Assembly: GCA_951799425.1 (NCBI GenBank)
Contig: OX637391.1
Location: forward strand, 13,803,051-13,867,050
Direction of reading: 5' to 3'
Length of the DNA stretch: 64,000 nucleotides
From: Ilex aquifolium
Lineage: Eukaryota; Streptophyta; Magnoliopsida; Aquifoliales; Aquifoliaceae
Below, piece after piece: positions 11,128 to 21,690 of the stretch. The notes under the pieces were generated by a model that ran no database searches, was not told the origin of the DNA, and was given only the letters and a program-made list of their open reading frames with translations. Position numbers and translations under genes: made by a program. The first letter of the stretch is position 1. Each line of letters opens with the position of its first letter.

Positions 11128-12713
11128 GCTATTGCAACTGACTCAATCTTTAAATAAAAAAAAATTATGAGTAGGTACCTTTTAAATTACTTAATTGTGA
11201 GAAAATATCTTGACTAAAATCTTTTGTAAATAAGTATCTTTGACTTGAAATGTATTGTAGTTAGGTACTCATTGACAGATTTTCAAATATTTTCTTCACT
11301 ATAATACCATTTTTGCTTATTTGAAGACCTGTTAGTTTTTTTTTTTAACAACAAAAGGCCTGTTAGTTTAGCAGTCCTATTTTTTATGGGATTTAATTTA
11401 TTATATTAATGGTTTCATATTTTAAAGAATTGAACATATTTTAAATTCAAAATTATATCACATGGAATATATCTTAACGGCCTGGCCAAAATTTTGAATT
11501 TTTTTTTATATTATTTTTTAATGTTAAATGGCTCTGATTGTTTTCAAATCTAACAACAACGTCACTTTGCAATGATACATAGTGATGTAACACTGCCATT
11601 TTTTAAAAATAATATATATGGATGTCATATTTGTGATGTCACATTTTGTGGTGCATACTATTTAGATTGTAAGTAGTTCTTACCTACTTAATATTGAAGA
11701 CTGAAAACGCTCAGTAATTAGGTTTTTTAATAAAATTTTATTTGACAAATTTGTCCCAATAATTTCTAAGCCCTAACACATATCTCCTTCATCCCCTCTG
11801 CCTCTTCTCCACAATCTCACACTTCTTCTTAGTTGACTCTGCCATCTCCTTCCAAACTACAGGTATGTTCTTCTTGTCTTCTTCCTCAATTCTTCCTCTT
11901 TTCCTCTTGATGCAACAACACACAAGCAAATTTTTTTTTTTTTTCAACCTAAAACTTCTCAGCTTTTTAATCTCTCTAAAAAGTAATATCACTTTGTATT
12001 TAACGAAAAATTCCACAAAGAAAAACAATATATTTGTATATTCAAAAGATGAATATCAAATTTTTCTACAAATCTTCAGCAGCATAAGAACTACTATCAA
12101 ATCGAGTCGGAGACACTTTTCACAAAGATTATTGATGTTCTCATGATACACTATGAGCATCTTCCCAGCTCAACGATCATATATACATAATTACCTCAAA
12201 AATTTTGCAGCAGAATCATCATCTGCCAGGATGTTTGGACTTTGTTTCGCGGTGGGTAATATATGAAACCTCAGAGAAAACCAAAGATAGACACACACAA
12301 GCAAATTAACTCATGCAACAACACACACAATCATACTTAAATACACACAGAATTAAATACACAAAATTAAACACACACACAGAGAATTAAATACACAAAA
12401 TTTAATATATTTTTAAATTAAAGAATGGAAGAGTAAAACTGAAAATTAATTTATTTTCACACGTCAGCTCTGTGTAGTTATCAAACAGTTTGGTTTAATT
12501 TAGTACTTAAATTTCGGTGAATACCAAACAGTTCACAAATTTAGCATTCAGCTTTCAGACTTCAGCTTTCAATTTTAACAAACACAACCTAAGTACTGCT
12601 TCACAAAAAGAAAAACCCTAAAATAAAATCAATAAAAATTAACTCAATAACATCTAAAACTGAATGAAAAAATAATTTAGCAGTTTTAAAAACTTTGACT
12701 TTATTCCAACATC
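11128..12713. other. AT-rich insertion in copy A; no gene seen
   Basis: Copy A sequence continues at 11128-11150 and again at about 12610-12713 (aligning with 22455-22566), so roughly 11158-12605 is extra. Its right end (12427-12597), read on the minus strand, matches the left end of the 56129-57175 element (TGTTTGTTAAAATTGAAAGC against TGTTTGATAAAAATGAAATC, then a stretch with AAATTTAAGTACT), so part is a relic of that MITE family. A CT-rich stretch with AACTACAGGTATGTTC near 11850 resembles an exon end with a splice donor, but no reading frame supports a gene. Confidence 0.5.
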
Positions 12714-13622
12714 TGATGATGCACAAATTGGTCTTCGTGCAAGATCAACAGTCGAATATATGTATGGATGCAATTAATGAGTAGTAAATAAGCAATCAAT
12801 GACAAAACAGTAAATATAGAGTCAACACAGAGATTTATAGTGGTTCGGTCCGGGTGACCTACTCCACTCTCGGGAACGACAACGGTGGCCTGTGGTGTTT
12901 TATTGATGAATAGGAGTCACCGGGAGAGTATGCTCCGATGGTGTTACAATGTTTCGGGAGAGAGAAGCTAGAGGTGTGTGGAGGTTTTCAGGGTGTGTAG
13001 GGATTACAACTTATAGAGGTCTCAAGCTCTCAAAAAGGTGATGCCCCCTATGTAGAGAGGGCTTACTTTATATAGGTGTAATGAGGCGGTGACTACAATT
13101 TAGTAAGTACAATTTAGGTAGGACTCCTCCACTTTGGCAAGTATACTCATGGTAGGATTTGATCTCCGGTGCGTATCCCGATATTTTCTCCCTCATGTCC
13201 CTATTCTGTCGGATGAGGACTCTGAGCTAGGTTGGACTTGATCCTGAGCTTGGACTTGTCTTGAGTTGGTGTGACTTGGACTTGAATTTGGATTGAAGTA
13301 TCAAGGTGAAGAGGAGCAAAGAGGGGAGGAGAGGACCAAGGAGGGAGGCCATGGGCGGCGCCCACTTGGAGACCAACATGGGCGGCGCCCCCCTTGGGTA
13401 CCCTTGGGCGACGCCCACTTGGGTCCCTTGGGCGGCGCCCACCCCCTTGGGATCCTTGAGATGCCTCTTGGTTCCTTTGGTGCCTTGGAGCTTTGGGTGT
13501 TGACCTCTTTAGTTCCTTTTGGATTTTCTCTCGATGGGTTGACCCAGTTCTGATTGGGCTCTTCTTTGGTCTTTCTCGGTTTATTTTTATTGGGCTTGAC
13601 CCAGTTAATTTCGGGCTCATCA
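12714..13622 (-). repeat. 3' LTR of the 12714-17816 element
   Basis: It is 909 bp, starts TGATGATGCACAAATTGG and ends TTTCGGGCTCATCA. Its right third contains several GGGCGGCGCCCACTTGG-like palindromic units (13353-13445). Open frames in this LTR on both strands are side effects of the GC-rich repeat, not genes. Confidence 0.9.
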
Positions 13623-14440
13623 TTTGCCCCCATGCCCCAAGCCTCTGACTTTTTTGTGAGAGGAAGGGGTTATGGGCATGTGCTTCGTCTTCATCTGGAT
13701 GAGTAGAAAATTTTCTTGCTTCGCATCATAGCTTGCTTTCCATTCTTTGGAGACTGGCCTGGCACCTTGGGCGACGCCAGGACTATTGGACAGGTGCCTT
13801 AGGCGAAGCCTGGAAGTTGGGCAGTTGCTTGGGCGACGCCAGAAGCTTTTATTTTCTGTGTGGGCGACGGCAGCACATATGTACTGTGTCTTGGTGGAAA
13901 AAAGGCAAAGTTATAATATAATATTGATAGTCAGTAAAAGCAAAGGCATATTATATTATAATAATGGCAATGTGATAGAAATATTATATTATAATAAGAG
14001 CAAGGTCATATGTACTGTTTTTTTTTTCTTTGGGCTTGGGCGCCGCCTCCTTGTTCTCTCCTTCTTTCTTTCTTTCTTTCTTTTTTTCTTTCTTGGTTTG
14101 CTTGCTAGGCACCGCCCCTTCTTCTTTCTCCTTTTTTTTTTCTTTGGGCGCCGCCTTCCTGGGCGCTGGCTTTTGCTTCTTTTTTTTTGTTTATTTTTCC
14201 TTTGGCTTGGGCGTCGCCCTCTTGGGCGTGGACTCCTTTTTTTTTTTTTTGGGTTGGGCGCCGCCCTCATGGCCTCTTTACTTGGGCGCTAACCTCTTAG
14301 TCCTCCTCTTTTTTTTTTGTGAGGAGGAACTTTGGCGAGGAGTTCATGAGCAGTGTGGGCGACGCCCTGTCACGTGCTGGCGGCTTGGGTCTTGCACTAG
14401 GCGGTCGTGAAGTTGAGATGGGAGACTGGGCGAGATGGGA
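13623..14440. other. Low-complexity interior with GGGCGNCGCC motifs and T-rich runs
   Basis: It begins with the element's purine tract (complement of TTTGCCCCCATGCCCCAAG). CTTGGGCGACGCC and CTTGGGCGCCGCC motifs are then scattered between long T runs such as CTTTCTTTCTTTCTTTC. Long open frames here (for example 13747-14292) are compositional and not credible genes. Confidence 0.7.
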
Positions 14441-14596
14441 GGACTCATTCCCATGGGCGACGCTTGTGCCTTACTGGGCGGTGCCTTCTTTGGTGCTTTG
14501 TCATTAGCTGACATTGTCTCTGATTACAGACGTCTTGTTGATAGGGCGATGATGGAGACTCTTTGTACTTTGAGGGCGGTGTCTTCTCCTCCTCCC

Positions 14597-14842
14597 AAGA
14601 AGGCGATGTTTGATGCCCCCAGTACTTCTTGGCCGAGGTCCGATGGCTGGGTTGCTTCCCGAGAGATGGGACCAAGTGGTGCCCCCACTCTTTCCCAGAC
14701 TGGGACTTCTGTGTATACCAAGAAGGCGATGTTTGATGCCCCCAGTACTTCTTGGCCGAGGTCTGATGGCTGGGTTGCTTCCCGAGAGATGGGACCCGGT
14801 GGTGCCCCCACTCTTTCCCAGATTGGGACTTCTGTGTATACT
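14597..14842. repeat. 123-bp tandem duplication, open in frame on the plus strand
   Basis: Two copies starting AAGAAGGCGATGTTTGATGC (14597 and 14720) differ at only a few bases. The length is a multiple of three, so a plus-strand frame (14435-14896) reads two copies of a 41-residue unit beginning KKAMFDAPSTSWPRSDGW. That frame is antisense to the element and precedes the coiled-coil trace, so it may belong to the antisense accessory gene. Confidence 0.8.
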
Positions 14843-15035
14843 AGAGCTAGCTGTTGTACTGCTGTAGGAGTTGAGACTCCAGTGCAGACGGCTTGAGTTT
14901 CGAAAGTGTACCTGGCAAAAACAATGTTATCTCAACATTATAATGTCTAACATGATTAACTAGAGAGAGAGGCAGACTGTTTGCATGAGAGCAAAGTCTG
15001 AGTTGTGGACGTCTCGAGAGAGGGCTGCATGAGCT

Positions 15036-15425
15036 GAGGCCGAGCTACGTATAGCGTCGGTGGATGGCTGCCGTGGCAGAGACTTGTAAGGTGACTACTT
15101 GCGCGAGAGCAGAGTCATAGAGGCCGAGCTACTTATAGCGTCGGGAGATGGCTGCCGTAGCAGAGGCTTACTAGGTGACTACTTGCGGGAGAGCAGAGTC
15201 ATAGACCGAGCTACGTATAGTCTCGGGAGATGGCTACCGTAGCAGAGGCTTACTAAGTGACTACTTGCGCGAGAGCAGAGTCATAGAGGTCAAGCTACGT
15301 ATAGTCTCGGGAGATGGCTGTCGTGGCAGAGGCTTACAAGGTGACTACTTGCGCGAGAGCAGAGTCATAGGCCGAGCTACGTATAGTCTCGGGAGATGGC
15401 TGGCGTGGCAGAGGCTTATAAGGTG
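15036..15425. repeat. Tandem array, about 88-90 bp x 4.5
   Basis: Units contain GCCGAGCTACGTATAG, CGGGAGATGGCTGCCGT and GTGACTACTTGCGCGAGAGC. Copies differ by a few bases each. The array lies between the 123-bp duplication and the coiled-coil trace. Confidence 0.85.
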
Positions 15426-15526
15426 TGTCCCGCACTCCCCTTTAGCTTTGTACTTGGCTTTCTTCCTTTATATTTTTGGCTTTGAATGCCTATAGGTGGC
15501 TGTTGTTTTGCCCTGCTTGTTTACAG

Positions 15527-15815
15527 ATACGCTGAAGATCAGGGAGGTAATCGATGGCCAGGCAGCGGAGAGGCGGACACATTAGACTGCTGAAGAGCAG
15601 TTAAGGTTTGTGCGGCAGACACGAGAGGATGTCGTGAAGCTGTTAGGGCTCGAGCGGCAGGCATGAGAGGATGCTGCTGAGAAGTTGAGGCTAGTGCATG
15701 AGAGGGCTGCTCAACTTGAGGCTGACCTTCGAGTAGCACTTGAGAGAGCTACTAGGCCAGAGGCTCACTCCATAGAGATAGAGGAGATGAGAGATGATGC
15801 AGAGGAGCTGGGCGC
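15527..15815 (+). pseudogene. Antisense coiled-coil accessory gene trace
   Basis: On the plus strand, opposite to the element's sense strand, one frame reads a heptad-rich, Glu/Arg/Ala/Leu-rich peptide: DTLKIREVIDGQAAERR, then EEQLRFVRQTREDVVKLLG, then ERAAQLEADLRVALERAT and IEEMRDDAEELGAW. It is preceded by a pyrimidine-rich TGTTTACAG that looks like a splice acceptor. Composition and position between pol and the 3' LTR match the coiled-coil part of the antisense genes in the Tat elements. It has about two breaks. The family link rests on position and heptad pattern, not sequence identity. Confidence 0.5.
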
Positions 15816-15819
15816 CTGG

Positions 15820-16340
15820 TGGGCCCCTACTACTGGGCGCCTTGTGCTGGGCATCAGCTGCTAGGCGCCTGAGGCTAGACGCCTGAGACTGGGTACCTGG
15901 TGCTGGGCACCTGTTTCTGGGCGCCTGAGATTGGGCGCCTGAGGCTGGGTGCCTGAGATTAGGCGTCTACTGCTGGGTGTCTGAGATTGAGCGTCTGGTG
16001 TTGGGCGCCTGAGGTTGGGTGCCTGGTGAGAGGGGGTGAGACCCCTCGTCTAGGCGACACCATGGGAGAGCTCAAGGTGAAGAAGGCAAGACCCTTCGTC
16101 GGCATCATGGGGGTGCCCAAGGTGGAAAGGGCGAGACCCCTTGTCTAGGCACCATGGGGGCGCCCAAGGTAGAGAGAGCGAGACCCCTTGTCTGGCGGCA
16201 TCATGGGGGCGCTCAAGGTGGAGAGGGCGAGACCCTTCGTCGGCATCTACTACTGAGGGCGCCTAAGATTGGGCGCCTGAGGCGCTGGGTGCCTGAGACT
16301 GGGCACCTGAGATTAGGCGCTGAGGCTGGGCGCCTGGTGA
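15820..16340. repeat. Short GGGCGCCTG repeats and a 50-bp repeat family
   Basis: From 15820 to 16020 and from 16260 to 16340 the motif TGGGCGCCTGAG recurs every 13-15 bp. Between them (16025-16250) are four units of about 50 bp with GGGCGAGACCCCTTGTCT and CATGGGGGCGCCCAAGGT. The block is strongly GC-biased compared with the flanking plant DNA. Confidence 0.8.
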
Positions 16341-16344
16341 TGTT

Positions 16345-16902
16345 CGCCTTTTGTCTACCTTGTTGTGAGGCCAAGTTCAGACTTTTGTAAGTTGTCTGTA
16401 AATTTTAGGAAAGCACAACAATTCTGGACACAATAATCTTCGCAGAAAGTTATTTCATAAAATAATAAATTACAGAATAGATAATCTAAAACAATAAAGG
16501 ATAGATGAGAGTCACTAGCATTCTCTCTCGTCCTCCTGTGCAGGTACATGAGGATGGGGAACACGTGAGTTCCCTGCGCGCTGAGGTGGGACTACTTGGC
16601 GTGGTCCTGGGGTGCTCTGGCGAGGGCCCCATGGCAGGGTGCTGCTTGGCTCCTTGAGTGATTAGGCTGTTGCTCCTCTCCTATTGGAGGGAGTGGGGCT
16701 CCTCCCACAGGGTGAGGGGTGACGCCTCCTTAGAGCAGTTGCATGGTCTGTAGGAGCTGTTGCCCGACGACGGGGGTCGCCGTAGCAGATGGCTCCGAGG
16801 GTGCGAGGGGAGGCAGAGCCTCCTCCTAGTGTGCCGGGTTGTTGACTCATTGATCGGGTAGTGAATGTCATGGAATAACAAGGTGGTAGAACACTTAGTC
16901 GG
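16345..16902. other. 5' leader of the 12714-17816 element; no gene seen
   Basis: On the minus strand this is the untranslated leader after the primer site. The short frames here start without any recognisable gag motif. No gag-like domain was found. Confidence 0.6.
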
Positions 16903-16922
16903 TTCCCACAGACGGCGCCAAA
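16903..16922 (-). promoter_or_regulatory. Primer binding site
   Basis: The complement reads TTTGGCGCCGTCTGTGGGAA, directly next to the LTR. It is shared almost exactly with the 45362-56057 element. A tRNA ending ...ACGGCGCCA would prime it; the exact tRNA is not identified here. Confidence 0.85.
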
Positions 16923-16923
16923 C

Positions 16924-17816
16924 TGATGATGCACAAATTGGTCTTTGTGCAAGATCAACAGTCGAATATATGTATGGATGCAATTAATGAGTAGTAAATA
17001 AGCAATCAATGACAAAACAGTAAATATAGAGTCAACACAGAGATTTATAGTGGTTCGGTCCGGGTGACCTACTCCACTCTCGGGAACGACAACGGTGGCC
17101 TGTGGTGTTTTATTGATGAATAGGAGTCACCGGAGAGTATGCTCCGATGGTGTTACAATGTTTCGGGAGAGAGAAGCTAGAGGTGTGTGGAGGTTTTTAG
17201 GGTGTGTAGGGATTACAACTTGTAGAGGTCTCAAGCTCTCAAAAAGGTGATGCCCCATATGTAGAGAGGGCTTACTTTATATAGGTGTAATGAGGCGGTC
17301 ACTACAATTTAGGTAGGACTCCTCCACTTTGGCAAGTATACTCATGGTAGGATTTGATCTCCGGTGCGTATCCCGATATTTTCTCCCTCATGTCCCTATT
17401 CTGTCGGAGGAGGACTCTGAGCTAGGTTGGACTTGATCCTGAGCTTGGACTTGTCTTGAGTTGGTGTGACTTGGACTTGAATTTGGATTGAAGTATCAAG
17501 GTGAAGAGGAGCAAAGAGGGGAGGAGAGGACCAAGGAGGGAGGCCATGGGCGGCGCCCACTTGGAGACCAACATGGGCGGCGCCCCCCTTGGGTACCCTT
17601 GGGCGACGCCCACTTGGGTCCCTTGGGCGGCGCCCACCCCTTTGGGATCCTTGAGATGCCTCTTGGTTCCCTTGGTGCCTTGGAGCTTTGGGTGTTGACC
17701 TCTTTAGTTCCTTTTGGATTTTCTCTCGATGGGTTGACCCAGTTCTGATTGGGCTCTTCTTTGGGCTTTCTCGTTTGTTTTTATTGGGCTTGACCCAGTT
17801 AATTTCGGGCTCATCA
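16924..17816 (-). repeat. 5' LTR of the 12714-17816 element
   Basis: It is 893 bp and starts and ends like its partner at 12714-13622, in the same orientation. It lacks a 14-bp stretch present in the partner near 13100. Confidence 0.9.
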
Positions 17817-17821
17817 ACATC

Positions 17822-19110
17822 TATTACGAAAAGTAGAATCTAGAACGATTCTAGTCTTCTAGAAACAAATCGCACTAGTTGAAAATAATGTTATGCAATC
17901 CTTATGAGAAAATGAATGTTTCTATAATATTTTACATTTCTTTTTTACGAAAAAAAAGCCCAAACTTGCCTGTGAACAGACTTGATAATTGTCTGGTTGA
18001 ATGTCACAAATTACACAGCTGCTAACCAAATCAAAAATATATTGGCATAGATTCATACTAAGTTAAAAAATGCTGGGGATCATGCAGATGAAAGTGAGTT
18101 CATGCAGGTGTTATAGTTGGCAACAAAACAACAAAATATTATATTTTTGAGAAAGGTAGAAAATATATAAAGAAATAGTAAGATATCTACTCATGGATTA
18201 AGCCTTCATAGGTATAAACTGAAATACATAGACTAACCTAATTGATTAATTCAATAGAAATTACATATTTGAACTAACTCTGAAGAACTAGAATGCCGAG
18301 AAGGACTTGTGTAACTGTTTAGGGCATCGATGAACTTAAGAGATTAGATCACTTCCATTTCTATAGCAAACTGACAAGTGTTTCACCTCCATGTGGTCTG
18401 TTAGTGCATCTATGAGATTGAGAAACTAATGTGGGTGTGCGTGTGTGTTTTGATGTACCAATGTGTCTATTAAGAATTTTAATTATTTTATTGGTTAATC
18501 GGTTTAACACAACCCATTATAACTCATTTATTAAGAGAGTGAAAAATGGATTGGATTTATTTTAGCCCAATCCAATTTAACCCAACCCACCCATTTGCCA
18601 CCCCTACTCTAAAGGCTAGACATGCTCTTAAACAAGCATTTATCAAATGCGGAATCAATACAAAGTTACGGAGGAGCATAGAGGTAGTATAATAATATTG
18701 CAGTAAAAAGTTAAAAGTCATATATAGGGAATGGAGTGCCCGTACACACTGTAGAATTCTAAATGACCAAAACGAGAAGTTCATGTGCAAAAGGCTTGAG
18801 AACAAAAAAGGGCTCATTTCTAAATTCAAAAAGACCAAACAGAGAAGTTCTTGTTGAAAAGGATTGAGAACTAAAAAGGGGCTCATTTCTGAATTCAGAA
18901 AGACCAACTGAATTCATCAACATCTCTAAAATATCTCACAGTGAATGACAATAACCAGAAAACCAGATATTATTCTAGAATTAAGTCTCAAATGCAAACT
19001 TCCCTGACATCAACATGTACAGAATACAAGATCAGAACAAAACTTGATCGAAGGAGGTGCCACACAGTGACTAAATTTTGCAATGAGCAAACCTAGAAAT
19101 TGTCACTTTG
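17822..19110. other. Segmental copy A, middle part
   Basis: No gene. The stretch 17822-18070 aligns with 22567-22820 (B) and 61475-61690 (C). The stretch 18080-18420 aligns with 33680-34080 (B) and 61720-62080 (C). The stretch 18600-19110 aligns with 34740-35250 (B) and 62900-63320 (C). Between 18430 and 18600 is A-specific sequence with TTTAGCCCAATCCAATTTAA. It ends in CTACTCTAAAGGCTAG, which equals the right end of the copy B MITE at 34578-34744, so A once held that MITE. Confidence 0.8.
18757..18906. repeat. 72-bp tandem duplication shared by copies A and B
   Basis: AATTCTAAATGACCAAA...GAGAAGTTC...AAAAAGGGCTCATTTCT repeats about 2.1 times with a 72-bp period. Copy B has the same duplication (34905-35055). 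Copy C has a single unit (62992-63075), so the duplication arose in the A/B ancestor. Confidence 0.8.
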
Positions 19111-19270
19111 TTTTTTTTCAACGGCTAGGGGTGTTTCGGTCACTTTACGCGCATCTCGACTAATTATTTTCCAGCAGGCCATCCATGTATGGACTAGAAT
19201 ATTCATGAGAGATAAATCTCTTATAGTCTGACCCCAAGAAATTGTCAAGATTTAAATTCAGGACGTCTGG
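19111..19270 (-). mobile_element. Au-like SINE, copy A
   Basis: The minus-strand copy ends in an A tail (seen as TTTTTTTT at its left). The internal sequence, read on the minus strand, includes TAAGAGATTTATCTCTCATG and GAGATGCGCGTAAAGTGACC, which I recognise as typical of the Au SINE family of plants. A box-B-like TTTAAATC lies near the other end. It is shared with copy B at the same site; copy C has the empty site near 63315-63345. The flanking duplication is worn on the left side. Confidence 0.75.
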
Positions 19271-19322
19271 AATTATCAATACACATTGTCATAGCTAATA
19301 CAAACTGAAGTGGCATGATTAA

Positions 19323-19664
19323 TCTATATAATAAAACACATAGGAAGTTGAATTTTATCTCCTATACATTTTTTTCCTCCAAAACCATCACATCACTCAT
19401 TTTTATCACATGTTCATTTATTTAATATTTGATTAATTTGTAGTTTAATATAATTTTTATTTCAGACATTATTCATACACAATAGTATACATATGTTGAG
19501 AAAATTTTGTCAATATTTTTAAGAAAATAATGGGTAAAAATAAATTTTGAATAATATAATCAAATAAATAAATGAAAAAATTATTATTTAATATAGTAAA
19601 ATTAATATTTTGGGGGTTCGAATTTTATATTCTATCGTACTTTCAAGCACGAGTTATAACTAGT
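19323..19664 (+). mobile_element. Non-autonomous Helitron, 342 bp
   Basis: It starts TCTATATAATAAAACACA and ends CTAGT. Just before the end lies a hairpin, CGTACTT-TC-AAGCACG, about 10 bp upstream of CTAGT. It is inserted exactly between A and T with no target duplication: copies B (near 35488) and C (near 63382) read GATTAATTACTCA straight through. It encodes nothing. Confidence 0.9.
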
Positions 19665-20415
19665 TTCTCAATGTTAAAGAATTACAACTAGTGAATAGAT
19701 GGGCATCTTTTTCACTAGCACAATCTGGCATTATCAAAACTTAAGTGTCAAAGTTAAAAAGCTCGTTAAACCAATGTTCCCAACCAACATGTTTGTTACT
19801 CATATTAAAGCGAGTGAATAAATGGGCCCGTTTTCATTGACACACTAACATTATTATACCACTAGTCTCTCAGAATATCTCAAAGAATGCCCCAAACTTA
19901 CAGAAAAGATTGAAAACAGAGAGAATCAAAAACTTGGTCATTGATAGTGACCAATTAATTCATCCCATAACATGCATTATCATAACGAAAGACTAAAAGT
20001 TCCTACACACCTATGAATCAGACCCCTGATACTGTTTCTGCGGTATCTAGGAACGTCCATGTGTAAAGATTTAGTCAAATATATGACAAATGTTGGTTGA
20101 GGAGTTCCTCACTGTTTTTCCTTGTTCTTCAGATTCTTTAAAAAAATATGTTTATATGCACACATTTATAAATCAAAAAAAAAGGGGGAAAAAACCAAAA
20201 AAAGTCTAAAAACATTTGGTGAACAGTTCAGCCACAAAAAGTTTTTAAACATATACTTTAAGGAGACAACGGTAATGATTGTTCATTTACTTGAGTTAAT
20301 TAAGAACAAAACTCAATTAAATAAAGGGGGCATTGTTTGGACATAAAAAAAAAATTCTAAAATCATTTGATGCATGTGTTGTTGGCAAGCTTAAAATCAT
20401 TAAAGGATTGCCTAG
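19665..20415. other. Segmental copy A, right part
   Basis: No gene. The stretch 19670-20130 aligns with 35495-35984 (B) and 63390-63720 (C). Copy A continues to about 20230 (TTCTTTAAAAAAATATG...) and aligns with 44058-44130 on the far side of a large insertion in B. After about 20230 the copies diverge. Confidence 0.75.
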
Positions 20416-20990
20416 TGTTAAGATCTGAAGAAAATGCGAGAAGCGATCAGCCACAACTTTAGTTTAAAAGAGGAAATAACTATCTCAGAGTTACAAAACT
20501 AATTAATCGTCGAAAAGGAAAAAACCGTCAAAAGAAGTGGTTATAAAAAGAGGAAAAGACGGAGTTGTGAGACAAATCAAACCCCCCATAAGTCCCACGA
20601 TCAAGGCATTTAGAAGGAATCTGCCTTTATTGATTCATTATTCTGTGTGTTTATCGCTTTAAGAATTCATTCAAGCAAGCCCTGAAACAAGGCATTTGAA
20701 CCGATCCACAAGCAATCACCTGAGAACTATCTATCGATTGAGGCATTTCTGTCGATTGCAACAGATTTTGGAGCAACAATTATAAGTTTATTCGAGTTAG
20801 TGATTAATCCTGCCCAAAGATTTACACCCATTGATTGTCTCTATAAACCCAAGGCAATCCAATTGATGAGATATCTCTGATAATTAATCAAACGTTAAAG
20901 TCTCCTACTCTGTTTCTCTCTCTCCCTACATAACGTTGAAAGGATTTTGTGTTGTGGAAACTCGGTATTAATTCCTATTGTGTAACAACA
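20416..20990 (+). mobile_element. Possible solo LTR
   Basis: The segment starts TGTTAAGATCTG and ends TGTAACAACA. It has a TATA box (GGTTATAAAAAGAGG near 20540) with LTR-like spacing and a CT-rich 3' end. No target duplication is clear, and no partner LTR or primer site is present. One piece (TTAGTGATTAATCCTGCCCA and following) also occurs near 62450 in copy C. It could instead be an unrelated insertion. Confidence 0.35.
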
Positions 20991-21119
20991 CCATACTGCT
21001 CAAACAATCGAAAAAAAGACGATTTTTGGATTCTAAAGTACGTGAAATATCCTCAAACGGTATTTAAGATTAAAGCGAATAAAGTATGTATTTGATCCTG
21101 CACTTCTGCATATATATGC

Positions 21120-21690
21120 GATTCCCAACACTTTGAAATCCTCTCTACTCTATTCCATTCTTCGGTAGTTGGAATCACTCAACTATAAATGAATAAAAGC
21201 ACGATGATTAAAAAGAGCACTCTCAAACATAATATAAGTTGAGTTTCATCTAGTAGGAACATATCCTCGCAAACCTTTTATACCATCTATAGAAACTTGT
21301 GCAACACAATCAAAGAACATGTTTTTCCTTCCCAATAAACCTTTAACATATTTAATGCTCTCTCGAATATTTTTCACCAAGTCATCAGTTTCTTTAAGTC
21401 CATCTTGAACAGTTAAGTTAAGAATATGTGCACAACAACGAATGTAAAATAAATCACCATTCCTTAAGAGAGCATTTTTCAAATTAAGTTGACTCTTTAA
21501 GATTTCAATAAAGCAATCATTATTGGAAACATTATCTAAGGTCAAAAAAAACAATTTCCTATCAATTCCCCACTCGATCAACAATATGTAAATTTTCTCA
21601 GATAAAGTGAGCTATGAGAGTAAGATATCCATCAATCCCTATAGAGCTCCACAAATCAAGATGTCAAGCAAATTCTACCAGCAAAGGAAT
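21120..21690 (-). pseudogene. hAT-superfamily transposase fragment
   Basis: A minus-strand frame (21246-21584) gives part of the catalytic domain of a plant hAT (Tam3/RICESLEEPER-type) transposase. It shows FLTLDNVSNND with the catalytic Asp, then IRCCAHILNLTVQDGLK, one of the most conserved hAT motifs. Similarity runs on in both directions: upstream to LDLWSSIGIDGYLTLIAHF, after a stop and a frame change near 21600, and downstream past YVPTR, where the expected Trp is a stop (TGA), to NSTYIMFESALFNHRAF and, in another frame, EEWNRVERISKCWE. The BED zinc finger, the other catalytic acids and the C-terminal dimerisation domain are absent. It is a dead fragment, and no inverted ends were found. 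Confidence 0.85.

Larger units (their letters stand above)
12714..17816 (-). mobile_element. Gag-pol-less LTR retrotransposon (LARD-like), minus strand
   Basis: It is a complete element with two LTRs and a perfect ACATC target duplication (12709-12713 and 17817-17821). Orientation is minus: a primer binding site lies directly left of the right-hand LTR (complement reads TTTGGCGCCGTCTGTGGGAA), and a purine tract borders the left-hand LTR. The 3.3 kb interior holds no gag, protease, reverse transcriptase or integrase. It has several tandem-repeat families instead, plus a coiled-coil trace on the opposite strand. By eye the LTRs differ at about a dozen sites in roughly 890 bp plus one 14-bp indel, so it is the youngest large insertion here. 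It presumably moved using proteins of a Tat relative with the same primer site. Confidence 0.9.

Noticed and set aside
11850-11875. Possible exon end with splice donor (ACTACAGGTATGTTC)
   Set aside because: No coding frame, start or acceptor supports a gene; the region is an insertion relative to copy B.
13201-14410. Many overlapping open frames on both strands (for example 13201-13623 minus, 13747-14292 plus)
   Set aside because: They arise from GC-rich GGCGCC repeats and T-runs; both strands are open at once and no domain is present. The same frames recur in the other LTR (17422-17748).
15036-15425. CRISPR-like appearance of regular repeats
   Set aside because: The whole 88-bp unit repeats with no unique spacers, this is plant nuclear DNA, and no cas gene is near. 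It is an ordinary tandem array.
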